Assembly (NCBI GenBank): GCA_020632595.1
Contig: JACKFF010000001.1
Span: 434,001-498,000, forward strand
DNA length: 64,000 nt
Source of the DNA: Nitrospiraceae bacterium
GTDB lineage: Bacteria > Nitrospirota > Nitrospiria > Nitrospirales > UBA8639
Direction: 5' to 3'
Under the pieces are notes generated by a model that did no database searches, was not told the DNA's origin, and saw only the letters and a program-made list of their open reading frames with translations. A program made the translations under genes and the position numbers. This document shows, one piece after another, positions 35,340 to 45,815 of the stretch (position 1 is its first letter; the number at the start of each line of letters is the position of its first letter).

Positions 35340-36563
35340 ATGAATAAACGTATTTCGATTCATGATCTGCGGCCTGGAATGCATATTACGGGTATGGACC
35401 GATCATGGTTTAAAACCCCGTTTCTCCGTCACAAATGGACGATCAAACGAGAAGATGAGATTGCCCTATTGCGCAATTATGGAATTAAGGAAGTCCAGAT
35501 CGACACGGAAAAGGGATGCGATCTTGCCGGGTTGAGTGAGGTTCAGCACACGTCGGAGGACCATGATCTTTTTCCCTCAACCTCGTTACCATCCCCCAGG
35601 GTGGGTTCAGGGCCCAATCCGGAAGACATTGAGGCCGCGCGTCTCCTTCGCGCAGAAGCTATCTCCACCATGGAGGTATTTTTCCGTCAAATGGAGACGC
35701 CCACTCCCCAACACCTCCAGGAAGTCCGAAGTGTGGTCAGCATCCTGCTTGATGGAATTTTAGACCACCAGGCGGCCATGGTGTCCCTGATTCAAATGCG
35801 TCGATTCGATCCTAACCTCGCCTCTCATGGGGTAGATACGGGAATGTTAGCCATGGCCATCGGACAAGAACACGGCTGCGATCCGACACAGTTAAAGCTC
35901 GTAGGGCTTGCCGCTCTACTCCACGACATCGGACAACTTCGTCTCCCGTTGAATATGATCCGTAAGGTGGAACGATTCACACCGCAAGAGCAGAAACTTA
36001 TGCAGGCGCATTGTGAAATGGGCGTGGCCATTCTTAAGCAATTCCCCGATATTCCTGACGAATCGAAACGGATGGTCTTGGAACACCATGAGCGGCTTGA
36101 CGGTTCCGGTTACCCTAAGGGATTACGAGGCCTTCAGATTTCGGAACTCACCCAAATACTGAGCATTGCCGACACGTATGACGCGCAAATTAGTGGACGA
36201 TGCAGCTGTCCGCCCGTGCCACCTGCCCGGGCTTTATCCGAGCTGTATCAGGCTGCTGTCGAAGGGCAATACCATCTGTATCTGGTCCAACGATTAATTC
36301 AACTCTTAGGGGTATATCCAATTGGTTCCCTGGTTCGGCTGAATACCGGCGAACAGGCGGTCGTCGTGTGGGTGTCTAGTCATAGTCGAATGACCCCGAC
36401 CATCAAATTACTCAAGGACTCCTCGGACCAACTCTATCCCGAGCAGGAAATCATTGATCTGGCGGCACAAAGCCCAACTACACCTCATCGATCGATTGAA
36501 AAAGCCTTGGACCCTATTCGGGAAGGATGGGATATGTCGAAAATCCTTGAAGCCTTATGGTAA
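35340..36563 (+). CDS. HD-GYP domain protein with DUF3391 N-terminus
   Basis: 407 residues. DUF3391 (1-70: GMHITGMDRSWFKTPFLRH) and an HD-GYP domain (about 155-330) are present. Ligands are H in ASHGVDTG, HD in LLHDIGQLR and HHERLDGSGYP. The canonical HDxGK has Gln for Lys (HDIGQ). It likely degrades c-di-GMP, or senses it if activity is lost. It shares the whole layout with the protein at 24672-25946. The open frame extends upstream to 35022, but the DUF3391 start fixes residue 1 at 35340. The kinase gene begins 52 bases downstream, so co-expression is likely. Confidence 0.88.
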   Translation: MNKRISIHDLRPGMHITGMDRSWFKTPFLRHKWTIKREDEIALLRNYGIKEVQIDTEKGCDLAGLSEVQHTSEDHDLFPSTSLPSPRVGSGPNPEDIEAARLLRAEAISTMEVFFRQMETPTPQHLQEVRSVVSILLDGILDHQAAMVSLIQMRRFDPNLASHGVDTGMLAMAIGQEHGCDPTQLKLVGLAALLHDIGQLRLPLNMIRKVERFTPQEQKLMQAHCEMGVAILKQFPDIPDESKRMVLEHHERLDGSGYPKGLRGLQISELTQILSIADTYDAQISGRCSCPPVPPARALSELYQAAVEGQYHLYLVQRLIQLLGVYPIGSLVRLNTGEQAVVVWVSSHSRMTPTIKLLKDSSDQLYPEQEIIDLAAQSPTTPHRSIEKALDPIREGWDMSKILEALW

Positions 36564-36615
36564 GACGAGGTATCGTTCACACGATGTCGTCACTATGATA
36601 GGAAGGAATCGCTGA

Positions 36616-39306
36616 GTGGATCGGCAACATTTTTTTCAAGAACTCAAACAAATGGACATCCCTGGACTAGAGACGGCCTTACGTTCCTCTCAAGCCTTTG
36701 TGCATACCCTGATGGACTCCATCAACATTGGCATCTGCCACGTGAATACTCAAGGGCAGATTCTTTCCCTCAATCTGGAAGGCGCCAGAATTCTTCATCG
36801 AACCGAATCCTCATGCCTCGGGCAATCCTTTCATGCACATGCGGAATGTCTCCATATTGATCTTCTCACACAGGAGGAACATTGCCCGATCACGAGATCA
36901 ATCACCACGGGAAAATCCATCTGGCGGCCTCAACTCTTGATCCGACGGCCAAGTGGGGAGACCCGTTGGGTGGAATTCCAATCCACGCCACTGACCAATC
37001 CGCGCCACTCAGGTGCGCTGATTATTTTTCGTGATCTCAGCCAGGAACTCCGGCAACACGAAGCGCATCAGCACCTGGCGTCGATGCCGGAAGAAAGCCC
37101 GAATCCCATCGTGGAAGTGGACGCCCAGGGACACCTGGCCTATGCCAACCCTGCCATGATCCGCCTCCTCGACACCTATGGATTCCGGGAAGACGGTGTG
37201 CCAATGGTGCTTCCAGCCACACTGACACAGCTCGCCCTGGGATGCCTCAAAACCGCAACCCCCGTCAGAGGTCTCACGGTCATTGTTGAACACCACCACT
37301 TTGATTGGACCTTTTCTCCTCTCCAGGAAAAAAGTCTCGTACGGGGATATGGCCTGGATATCACGCATCATGTGCGGGTCAGCCAAACCATGACCGAACT
37401 CCATTCCCAATTTTCTTCACTGGTGGACTCCGCCCATGAAGGGATCATTTCTGCCGATTTACACGGAACCATTGTCTCTTGGAATCCTGCAGCCGAGTCA
37501 ATTTTCGGTTATCAGCCTGACGAGGTCCTGGGACACTCAATCGTGACCTTATTGGAAGAAGGCTATCGAGACATGTACCGAAAAGGACTGGGAGATATCA
37601 GTTATGGTCGATCTTCGACTTTTCCTCTTCAGCAGCCCTTAGAACTCACCGGCTTACGGAAAAGCGGCGAATCATTTCCTTTGGAAATTTCGTCCACAAG
37701 TTGGAAAATCGGCATGGACACCCATTACGGCTTTATCCTTCGAGACATTTCAGAACGAAAACGCCTCGAACATGCCCTCATTGCTGAAAAGGATCATCTG
37801 GTTACCACGCTTCAATCAGTCGCGGAAGGCATCGTCACGACTGATCGAGAAGGACGCATTTCTTTCTTAAACCCTTTGGCGGAGCAGATTACCGAATGGA
37901 CAACCCAGGAAGCCTTGCATCGCCCATTCCAAGAAATTTTCCGTCTGACCAGTGATAGCCAAAAAAATGATGAGGAGTCGTCTTTGCAGTTTTCTTCCAG
38001 AACCCTTGTCCTTTCCGAGGTGGATGCCCCTCATCAATTACTAACCAAACATGGCCGGCAGCGGAAGATTACGCTGCGAGAGGGACCGATCCGCGATCAT
38101 AGCGGTCATCTCGTAGGTACGGTGATCGTTTTCCGAGATATTACCGACCAATCTCGTCACCAAGAAGAACAACAACGAATCAGCAAACTCAACTCTTTAG
38201 GGGTGTTGGCAGGAGGGCTGGCTCACGATTTCAATAATATTCTCACGACGATTTTGGGGAATGTGTTCGTGGCCAAATTGCGAATGGTGGCCAACGACCC
38301 CCTGACACAAAACCTCGAGCAAGCCGAGCAGGCCTGTTTGCGTGCCAAAGAATTGACCCAACAACTGCTGACCTTTGCCAAGGGCGGAGCGCCGATAAAG
38401 ACATCCATCGCGTTAGGAGATCTGCTGCGAAAAAGTACGATTTTTGCCCTATCAGGGTCTTCAATCAGTTGTCATTTTGACATCCCCGATGACCTTTGGC
38501 CTCTTGATGCGGACCCCGGTCAAATCCGGCAGGTTTTTCAAAACATCACCCTCAATGCCAGACAGGCCATGCCTCACGGAGGACACTTAAGCGTCAAAGT
38601 AGAAAACGTAGGACTAAAAGATGCCTCGGCCCTTCCTTCATCCTCACTCATCCCTGGAAACTATGTGGAAGTGTCTTTCGAAGACCAGGGGAACGGGATT
38701 GAAGCCCGTCAACTGCCAAATATTTTTGATCCGTATTACACCACCAAACCGGGCGCATCCGGGTTGGGGTTAGCCACCGCCCATAGCATCATCCAGCAGC
38801 ATCATGGACACATCAGCGTGACATCAAAAGTCGGAGTCGGCACGACCTTTACCGTGTATATCCCATCCACTTATGTCACCCCTGAAAATGAGGCACAGCA
38901 CATTCCAGCCATTCCCCGAAAATCCAGAGGACGGGTCCTGGTTATGGATGACGAACACAGCATTCGCCGTATGGTTGAGGATGCACTGACGCAGTTCGGC
39001 TATGATGTTGTCAGCGTCCCGGATGGCCAAACCGCTATCGACCTGTTTTCCAAAGCACTAGCGGACGGAATGAAATTCGAAGTGGTCATCCTTGATCTGA
39101 CCATCCCTGGCGCGATGGGAGGAGTTAAAGCCATTCAGCATCTTAGAAATTTAGACCCCCACGTTAAAGCTATTGTCACCAGCGGATATTCAGACGATCC
39201 CATTATTTGCCATTTTCAAGACCATGGATTCCAGGGAATCCTGATCAAACCCTATAAAATATTCGACCTCGCAAAAACTCTTGAATCCATGTTTTCTCGA
39301 AACTAG
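36616..39306 (+). CDS. hybrid PAS sensor histidine kinase
   Basis: 896 residues with GTG start preceded by GGAAGG. Four PAS-like domains lie at about 25-140, 145-255, 260-385 and 395-515. The HisKA phosphoacceptor is H537 (GGLAHDFNNILTTILGN). The ATPase domain spans about 640-755, with NARQAM, FEDQGNGI and GLGLATAHSII. A C-terminal receiver (about 775-890) has D827 in VVILDLTIPG. There is no membrane helix, so it is cytoplasmic and senses through PAS ligands or redox. The single-domain regulator at 21845 could be a phosphate acceptor; that is a guess. The HD-GYP gene precedes it closely. Confidence 0.9.
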   Translation: MDRQHFFQELKQMDIPGLETALRSSQAFVHTLMDSINIGICHVNTQGQILSLNLEGARILHRTESSCLGQSFHAHAECLHIDLLTQEEHCPITRSITTGKSIWRPQLLIRRPSGETRWVEFQSTPLTNPRHSGALIIFRDLSQELRQHEAHQHLASMPEESPNPIVEVDAQGHLAYANPAMIRLLDTYGFREDGVPMVLPATLTQLALGCLKTATPVRGLTVIVEHHHFDWTFSPLQEKSLVRGYGLDITHHVRVSQTMTELHSQFSSLVDSAHEGIISADLHGTIVSWNPAAESIFGYQPDEVLGHSIVTLLEEGYRDMYRKGLGDISYGRSSTFPLQQPLELTGLRKSGESFPLEISSTSWKIGMDTHYGFILRDISERKRLEHALIAEKDHLVTTLQSVAEGIVTTDREGRISFLNPLAEQITEWTTQEALHRPFQEIFRLTSDSQKNDEESSLQFSSRTLVLSEVDAPHQLLTKHGRQRKITLREGPIRDHSGHLVGTVIVFRDITDQSRHQEEQQRISKLNSLGVLAGGLAHDFNNILTTILGNVFVAKLRMVANDPLTQNLEQAEQACLRAKELTQQLLTFAKGGAPIKTSIALGDLLRKSTIFALSGSSISCHFDIPDDLWPLDADPGQIRQVFQNITLNARQAMPHGGHLSVKVENVGLKDASALPSSSLIPGNYVEVSFEDQGNGIEARQLPNIFDPYYTTKPGASGLGLATAHSIIQQHHGHISVTSKVGVGTTFTVYIPSTYVTPENEAQHIPAIPRKSRGRVLVMDDEHSIRRMVEDALTQFGYDVVSVPDGQTAIDLFSKALADGMKFEVVILDLTIPGAMGGVKAIQHLRNLDPHVKAIVTSGYSDDPIICHFQDHGFQGILIKPYKIFDLAKTLESMFSRN

Positions 39307-39993
39307 CCTCAAACAAGCCACTGGCCTCTTCAAGTCCCTCATGGTATTTTGTAGGTCATCCGGCTCAAGTCGCCTCCTGAACGATGGACGGCCAGACCCT
39401 CGCATTCAAAATATCTGTTGCCTCATGTTCGTCCCGAATATCTCTTTAGTTAGGTTCGGCCGCATCCAGTGAGCCTTCTACTAGTCGTCGCTCATGGTCA
39501 GATTTGTCAACGACCTAAACGTCACTCTATTCAAGTTAGAGTTCATGGCCATCTCTAAGTTGGATGAACTTAATAACTTTGAAAGAGAAAAAGAAGAATG
39601 CATTGATGGTAGGGAAATTAAGAAAAAGCAAATATCCAACCATGTGGTTTTCGACACGTAATCGTGTCCCACCTTTTCCCCGGTCTAAAGCAAACCAGGA
39701 AAGGCACACCCACAAACCCACAGGTCTGGCGCAATTGAAATCATAGAATTTCAACACGAAGAGTTGAAAGGATGGAAGGACCACGAGCGGATTTTTTATC
39801 CTGACAGAAGCGAATTCCCCCTGGAGGTAAGTCGAAGAAAATCCTCGTAATGATCATTTCAACTAATTGTCGGAGGATGTCCATTTCCTACACAACCAAT
39901 GCACTCCCGATCACCCCAGCCAAGAAGGACTCATGTCGGACGATCGATGCTGGGCAGAAAACCCTGCCGGGACGATTCCATCAATGAGACCGG
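39307..39993. other. intergenic region
   Basis: About 690 bases between convergent genes. Open frames on both strands have no recognisable product or ribosome site. I see no repeat or RNA. Confidence 0.45.
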
Positions 39994-40995
39994 TCAAGTT
40001 GCCCCGACACACACAGGGTCCCGTCGGATTAAGGCTTGCTGCTGAACCATAGGAAGTTTCGCCAGCATCCGATTGCTGAGCATTAAATTTTCTTTGGCCT
40101 TTTCATAAAAGGTCGGTTGGGTTTCAATGGCTTTCTCAAAACAACGGGAAGCTCGTGCAAACTTCCCAACTTCCAAAAATGCCATACCCAAGTTATTATA
40201 GGCCTTGGCCGAATCCATTCCTCGGGCATAGGCTTCGTAGGCCAGATCGAAATGCCCAAGTTTGGTGAGAGCTAACCCGAGATTGTTCGAAATTTTGTCG
40301 TTGGATCCACCAACTTGAATCGCATGTTGAAAAGTTCTGACTGCCTCTTCATATTGGCTATCAAGGTAATACGCCATACCTAAATTGTTCAAAATCGAAG
40401 GATCATCTGCTTTCTTTTGCAAGGCGACTTCATACAGGCCAATGGCCGCTTTATGATCATGACGTCGATCCGCCACAATACCCAGGTAATTTTTGGAGGT
40501 CCACATCTCAGCGTCATACAATAAGGCCGCCTGGAATTCCTTCTCCGCTTCCTGATCCTTTTCCATTTTCAGCAAGGCCCGGCCCATCCCCTCATAGGCT
40601 GGAGCAAAATTCAAATCATAATCCAGGATTTGGTGAAATTGGTCATAGGCATTCTGAGGGGATCCCTTTTCCAAATAGATCACCGCCAACTTGTACCGTG
40701 CAGGAATCTGTTCGGGCGAGGCCTCTAGCACTTTTTCATATTGAATTTTTGCCGTCTGGAAATCGCCTTGTTGTAGATGGGCATCGCCCAGTTTTTCATA
40801 CTCGTCGCCCTTCATGACTTGCGTAAGATCCACAGGCGCTTGAGATTCCGGATTAATCCCCGCCTTCTGTCGTTCCATAATTTGCTGGTAATGTTCATCC
40901 TGGAGGGTAAACATGGACTGTTCTTTTTGGGCACACCCCACGGCACCCAAATTCATTGCTATGAACACAGATACGAGGAGGCTCGCCTTCATCAT
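39994..40995 (-). CDS. TadD-like TPR lipoprotein
   Basis: 333 residues. The lipobox NLGAVGC gives a lipid Cys near residue 20. About seven TPR units follow: EYEKLGDAHLQQGDFQTAKIQYEKVLEA, ARYKLAVIYLEKG and LNNLGMAYYLDSQYEEAVRTFQHAIQ. It is the last gene of the Tad locus, downstream of tadC, matching TadD, which helps localise or assemble the secretin. The start is the first of two consecutive ATGs at 40995; a longer frame to 41106 lacks a signal. Confidence 0.82.
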   Translation of the reverse strand: MMKASLLVSVFIAMNLGAVGCAQKEQSMFTLQDEHYQQIMERQKAGINPESQAPVDLTQVMKGDEYEKLGDAHLQQGDFQTAKIQYEKVLEASPEQIPARYKLAVIYLEKGSPQNAYDQFHQILDYDLNFAPAYEGMGRALLKMEKDQEAEKEFQAALLYDAEMWTSKNYLGIVADRRHDHKAAIGLYEVALQKKADDPSILNNLGMAYYLDSQYEEAVRTFQHAIQVGGSNDKISNNLGLALTKLGHFDLAYEAYARGMDSAKAYNNLGMAFLEVGKFARASRCFEKAIETQPTFYEKAKENLMLSNRMLAKLPMVQQQALIRRDPVCVGAT

Positions 40996-41169
40996 TGTGT
41001 ACCTCATCTGAAAGGTTTCGTTTACCACCTGTGACGCAATCCACGCGACCGTCATATTCGCTGTTGAAATTCCCTGTTCTGATGTTTTGTGAAATAAAAC
41101 TCCCATCGTTTGCCTTCCTCTATGTTCTTGAAATGTTTATCGATTTTTTTATTCCTGGCTCTGACGCGT

Positions 41170-42123
41170 TCACCCTCCCATAGCCGGCATTAAATTTCGC
41201 AGCAGGCTGATCGCACCAGGACCAATAATCACCACCATTAATGCAGGGAAAATAAATAATATAAGAGGGATCATCAATTTCACTGGAAGCTGTGCCCCTC
41301 GCTCTTCAGCTTTAAGCCTTCGTTTTAATCGCATGGAATCGGAGTGAACGCGAAGCGCCTGGCCAATACTCGTGCCAAATCGATCCGTCTGAATCAGTAA
41401 GGCGACTAAACTACGAATATCGTCGAGGTCCGTTCTGTTAACCAAATTCCGAAGGCCTTGTTCCCGGCTTAAGCCAGCACGTAGCTCCAAGTTTAACAAG
41501 ATAAATTCATCACCAAGATCGGGATGGCCTTGCTTGACTTCCTGCCCAACGCGGGCAATGGCTTGATCCAGCCCTAACCCTGCTTCTACGCACACCACCA
41601 TCAAATCCAACGCATCAGGAAACCCATTCACTAAGCGTTCTTTTCGTTTAGTGATGGCACTACTCAGCCACAGCTGGGGACCATAAAATCCCACCATCAT
41701 GACACCAATCAACACCATGGGGAAAAACATGGGATCTTTCCCCTGCATCACCTCGGAACCAAAAATCAGAAAGGTCAGGCCTAGCAGAATGGCCAGAAAA
41801 ATCCGGGTTCCCAAAAACACTACAATCGCTCGAGGGCTTCGATACCCTGCCGTGGCCAATGAGGCTCGCAAACGAGTGGTAACGGCTTGATCCTTGGGTT
41901 TATTGACCTGCCCCAATCGCTCAAGAAGCTTCATCCCTTGGTCTTTTAAGCTAACTTTCTTGTCATTTTTTTTCGAAGAACTCTGCGAGAGAGATTGGCC
42001 CTTCGCCCGTATACTCCAGTCCTTGACCCTTTCCTGAGACTGCATATAACTCCACGCACCCCAGCCCATAACAAGAACACCCAAAAAGACCAAAAGACTG
42101 ATTAGGACTAATGGATCCATCAT
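41170..42123 (-). CDS. tadC: Tad pilus inner-membrane protein TadC
   Basis: 317 residues, type II secretion F-domain family. A first helix (about 5-27), a cytoplasmic part, then paired helices (about 100-150) and C-terminal helices (about 275-310). FPDALDLMVVCVEAGLGLDQAIARV and LRAGLSREQGLRNLV are typical of TadC/GspF. With TadB it forms the inner-membrane platform for Flp assembly. Eight bases separate it from tadB. Confidence 0.9.
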   Translation of the reverse strand: MMDPLVLISLLVFLGVLVMGWGAWSYMQSQERVKDWSIRAKGQSLSQSSSKKNDKKVSLKDQGMKLLERLGQVNKPKDQAVTTRLRASLATAGYRSPRAIVVFLGTRIFLAILLGLTFLIFGSEVMQGKDPMFFPMVLIGVMMVGFYGPQLWLSSAITKRKERLVNGFPDALDLMVVCVEAGLGLDQAIARVGQEVKQGHPDLGDEFILLNLELRAGLSREQGLRNLVNRTDLDDIRSLVALLIQTDRFGTSIGQALRVHSDSMRLKRRLKAEERGAQLPVKLMIPLILFIFPALMVVIIGPGAISLLRNLMPAMGG

Positions 42124-42131
42124 GCCATCCC

Positions 42132-43109
42132 CTAGACTTTAATATCACACATATTTTTCATCACATAGGCTCCCACCAGCATTAACAGACCTGAACCCAG
42201 AGCCATCATTCGACCAATCTCATCTTCAATCAAAATTCGCATGTAGGCTTCATTCAAGAACCACAATAGAATGCTCATTACAATCGGCATGCAGAATAAA
42301 ATAATCCCCGACATCCGGCCTTCGGCCGAAAGCGCTTTGACTCGACCAAGTAATTCAAATCGTTGCCGAATGAGTCGAGAAATCGCTTCAATGATTTCTG
42401 CTAAGTTCCCCCCTGTTTCTCGTTGGACGACTAAGGCCGTGACGAAAAACTTCAGGTCAGTACTGATTACCCGACCATTTAAATTATTCATCGCTTGAGG
42501 GACATCGATTCCAAACGAAATTTCCTCCACGGTCCGGCTAAACTCAGGACCGATCGGATCCGGAAATTCATCCCCGATCATCTTCATACCCACGGAAAAG
42601 GCATGTCCCGCCCGAAGGGCCCGAGCCATCAAATCTAATGCTTCGGGCAATTGGCGTTCAAATTCCTTAAAGCGACGTTTCCGCTTCCGTTTCATCTGAA
42701 GCAAAGGAAGACTCATACCCATTAGACTCAGACCAAGAGCAGCAAACATCCCATAGTCCTGAAAGGTGGCGACCAGCAACCCTGCTCCTCCAAGCACTCC
42801 GGATAAGAGAAAAAACACGCCAACAGGCATTTGACTATTGGCCTGTTGGAGTAATCGTTCCAATCCCCCCAACGACGTCATAGAACCCAGTAAATTTTGG
42901 ATCCACGGAATGTCGCTCATTTTCCGATTTCGAAGGATTCCAGGTGCTTCCTGGGTTTTTTGAAGGTCTCCCGGCTTTCCTGATCCACCACGCAAGCGCC
43001 GCTTGAGATTTTTGTTGTGGGGATTCATATATTGGTGGTAGCAGTAATACGCTCCCTCCACAAATAGAATAATAGACAGAAATATTCCAATACTAATGGC
43101 CACGGTCAT
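42132..43109 (-). CDS. tadB: Tad pilus inner-membrane protein TadB
   Basis: 325 residues. F-domain family: RQLPEALDLMARALRAGHAFSVGMKMIGDEFPDPIGPEF and QRETGGNLAEIIEAISRLIRQR. Helices lie near the N-terminus and around 100-150 and 265-315. A GGGAGG about eight bases before 43109 decides the start over 43127. It is the partner of TadC. Confidence 0.9.
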   Translation of the reverse strand: MTVAISIGIFLSIILFVEGAYYCYHQYMNPHNKNLKRRLRGGSGKPGDLQKTQEAPGILRNRKMSDIPWIQNLLGSMTSLGGLERLLQQANSQMPVGVFFLLSGVLGGAGLLVATFQDYGMFAALGLSLMGMSLPLLQMKRKRKRRFKEFERQLPEALDLMARALRAGHAFSVGMKMIGDEFPDPIGPEFSRTVEEISFGIDVPQAMNNLNGRVISTDLKFFVTALVVQRETGGNLAEIIEAISRLIRQRFELLGRVKALSAEGRMSGIILFCMPIVMSILLWFLNEAYMRILIEDEIGRMMALGSGLLMLVGAYVMKNMCDIKV

Positions 43110-43199
43110 GATACGCCCTCCCAACAAATCGACGAATCAGCAAGACCACATACCATCCATAAGGCCATCGTAAAAGTGGAGCAATTGAAATGACGGCGA

Positions 43200-44525
43200 T
43201 TACACTTCATAAATTTTCTCGGGGTCGAAGATATTGGGATCACAAGAAATTCCTAATGCTTTAAACCGTTCAACAAATTTCGGCCGCACTCCCGTTGCTC
43301 TAAATTGGCCATGCACCTTTCGTTCTTCATCCAGTCCGGTTTGTTGAAACAAGAATATTTCCTGGAGAGTAATGGTTTCACCTTCCATCCCCACAATTTC
43401 CGACAAACTGGTCATTTTCCGGGATCCATCCGACAAGCGAGTCATTTGGAGAATGACATCGATCGCGGAACTGATATAATGGCGAAGAGCCTTCGTAGCC
43501 AGATTCAACCCGGCCATGGCCACCAATGTCTCCACCCGCGTCAGGCAATCTCGTGGGGTATTGGCATGAATCGTAGTTAGTGATCCATCATGCCCCGTAT
43601 TCATAGCTTGAAGCATGTCGAGACATTCCCCGCTTCGCACCTCACCCATCACAATTCGATCCGGGCGCATACGCAAACAATTTTTGACTAATTCCCGCTG
43701 ACTCACTTCTCCTCGCCCTTCCACGTTGGGAGGGCGGGTTTCGAGCCGGACCACATGCTCTTGCCGCAATTGCAATTCCGCTGAATCCTCGATGGTCACA
43801 ATGCGTTCGTCGGAGGGTATAAATCCTGACAAAATATTCAGAATGGTCGTTTTTCCGCAGCCCGTTCCTCCCGAGATCAGGATATTTAGTCTCGCTTCGA
43901 CAATCCCGCGAAGGAGTTCTGCAATTTCAGGAGTCAGGGAACGTTTGTTCACCAAATCCGCAATCTGCAACTTGTCCTTGGAAAACTTTCGAATTGAAAT
44001 GGAAGATCCATTCAGCGCCAATGGGGGAATAATGGCATTTACGCGAGACCCGTCCAACAACCGAGCATCTACCATTGGGGAGGATTCATCAATTCGTCGC
44101 CCAACGGCAGAAACAATTTTTTCGATAATTTTTCGCAGATGGGCTTCATCACGAAACTTTACATTTGTCAATTCCAGTTTTCCGGCCCGCTCCACGTAAA
44201 TTTGGTCGGCTCGGTTGACCAGAATATCGTTTACCGTTTGATCTTGCACCAACGGTTCAAGTGGGCCTAAACCCATGACTTCATGCTCAATGTCAGCAAT
44301 CAGACTTTCCCGCTCTTTCATACTGAGAGGGACGGATTCCTTCTCCAACATTTCCTGGACCAGCTTAGTCAGCTCGATCTTGAGAAGATCGTTATCCAAC
44401 TTCGCTACAACTGAAAGATCGAGGCTATCAATCACCTGACGGTGAAGCCGTTCTTTCAATGGACCCAGGTTTAACGCTCCAATGCCCGTCCCCGCCCCCA
44501 CTTCATCCCATTTTGTCTCGTACAT
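43200..44525 (-). CDS. tadA: Tad pilus ATPase TadA/CpaF
   Basis: 441 residues. A type II/IV secretion ATPase. Walker A GGTGCGKT is at 219-226; the Walker B region is RIVMGEVRSGECLDMLQAMNTGHDGSLTTIHAN with the conserved His box. The N-terminal part has EVMGLGPLEPLVQDQTVNDILVN, as in CpaF. It powers pilus assembly in the cytoplasm. It is followed by a gap of about 90 bases before tadB. Confidence 0.95.
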   Translation of the reverse strand: MYETKWDEVGAGTGIGALNLGPLKERLHRQVIDSLDLSVVAKLDNDLLKIELTKLVQEMLEKESVPLSMKERESLIADIEHEVMGLGPLEPLVQDQTVNDILVNRADQIYVERAGKLELTNVKFRDEAHLRKIIEKIVSAVGRRIDESSPMVDARLLDGSRVNAIIPPLALNGSSISIRKFSKDKLQIADLVNKRSLTPEIAELLRGIVEARLNILISGGTGCGKTTILNILSGFIPSDERIVTIEDSAELQLRQEHVVRLETRPPNVEGRGEVSQRELVKNCLRMRPDRIVMGEVRSGECLDMLQAMNTGHDGSLTTIHANTPRDCLTRVETLVAMAGLNLATKALRHYISSAIDVILQMTRLSDGSRKMTSLSEIVGMEGETITLQEIFLFQQTGLDEERKVHGQFRATGVRPKFVERFKALGISCDPNIFDPEKIYEV

Positions 44526-44561
44526 AAACCGGCTTACCTCAACAACATGAAAAGAATAATA

Positions 44562-45815
44562 TTATGCCCCTGACGGGGATGATTGGACATTTCGACTTTT
44601 AAAGGGATTTAACCATCCGGCTAAGGAACCTTTGCTTGCCGGTTTAGACGGCTGCCCGTTAAAGGAACTGGCCAGATCCCGATAGGACTGAGCCACGGCC
44701 GACCGGGGGGCCACATCAATCAACGGCTTCCCGCTATTTACGGCTTGACTTGCTGAAGGATAATCGTTTGGGAGCAGCCAGAAGGCTTTTTGTTTTAAAA
44801 TTTCTTCAGTCTCTTTCAACACATCCTGTTCTGCCGACAAAAAACGATTCATGACTAACCGGATTTTTTCAGCAGGAAATCCGGATCCCCGCAGCAATTC
44901 TAAAATCCGCTTTGTTCGATGAACCACGGGGACCATTAACGTAGACGTCACCAAGATTAATGTCGCAAGCTCCAGTGCCTTTTTTGTCGTCAAATCCAAC
45001 ACATGTCCACAATCGAGAATGACATAATCGAAACTGGCCTGAAGCAGTCGAAGGGTCGCTTCCACACAATCCGGACTTAACCGACCTGTGCTGAGATCGT
45101 CATACCCCGAAGGGAGCACTTGAATGCCCAATTCCGTTTTGGTAAGGACACGAATGAGAAATGCTTGGTCTAGTCTGGACAAATCGGTCGCAATATCCCG
45201 GAAGCTATGGTTCGGTTGAAGATCGAGATACAAGGGAAGATCTCCCCCGTGCTGATTAACATCCACTAATGCGACAGAGGGGTTGTTCGGGCCTTTTTTA
45301 ATCGCGGCGGCCAAATTGACCGCGATACTCGTCGTTCCCACTCCTCCCTTTCCTCCAAAAAATGCCAGGACCTTTCCCGCCGCCCGTTGCCCGTCACCCT
45401 GACGAACCGGAGCCGTGGCGCGCTCCAAAAATCGCATAATGGCATCACTCACTTCTTGCTTTTGGAGCGGTTGAGCCAAAAACTCCTTGGCTCCGGCCCG
45501 CATGGCTTCCAATAAAATATTTGACTCCAATCGGGCAGCGGTAAGAAATATCTCCATCCCTTTATTCAATTTCATCATCTCTCGAATAAGAGAGAACGTG
45601 TCCTCAGGATTCTCTTCAAGCTCCATAATCATGAGTGCCGGAACGCCGTGATCTTGAGTCTCCTTAAGCCGCACGCCATCCATCTCCCGAATTATGGCCT
45701 CAAGAGCGACCTTACACTCTGTCGATCGTATGGAAATCTCAATGACCGGCACATCAGATGAGATACCGGAGGACTCTCCACCTACACGTTTTGGCTTCCA
45801 AGCTTTATCCTTCAT
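44562..45815 (-). CDS. cpaE: Tad locus ATPase CpaE/TadZ
   Basis: 417 residues. The N-terminal receiver-like domain (about 22-130) lacks a clear phosphoacceptor set. A MinD/ParA-type ATPase follows with the deviant Walker A GGKGGVGTT (154-162), ALVDVNQHGGDLPLYLDL and DYVILDCGHVLD. It localises the Tad machine at the pole in other bacteria. Its ATG overlaps the stop of the lipoprotein gene (ATGA), so the two are coupled. Confidence 0.9.
   Translation of the reverse strand: MKDKAWKPKRVGGESSGISSDVPVIEISIRSTECKVALEAIIREMDGVRLKETQDHGVPALMIMELEENPEDTFSLIREMMKLNKGMEIFLTAARLESNILLEAMRAGAKEFLAQPLQKQEVSDAIMRFLERATAPVRQGDGQRAAGKVLAFFGGKGGVGTTSIAVNLAAAIKKGPNNPSVALVDVNQHGGDLPLYLDLQPNHSFRDIATDLSRLDQAFLIRVLTKTELGIQVLPSGYDDLSTGRLSPDCVEATLRLLQASFDYVILDCGHVLDLTTKKALELATLILVTSTLMVPVVHRTKRILELLRGSGFPAEKIRLVMNRFLSAEQDVLKETEEILKQKAFWLLPNDYPSASQAVNSGKPLIDVAPRSAVAQSYRDLASSFNGQPSKPASKGSLAGWLNPFKSRNVQSSPSGA

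Noticed and set aside
39307..39993. Several short frames between kinase and TadD-like genes
   Set aside because: No start signals or recognisable products on either strand.
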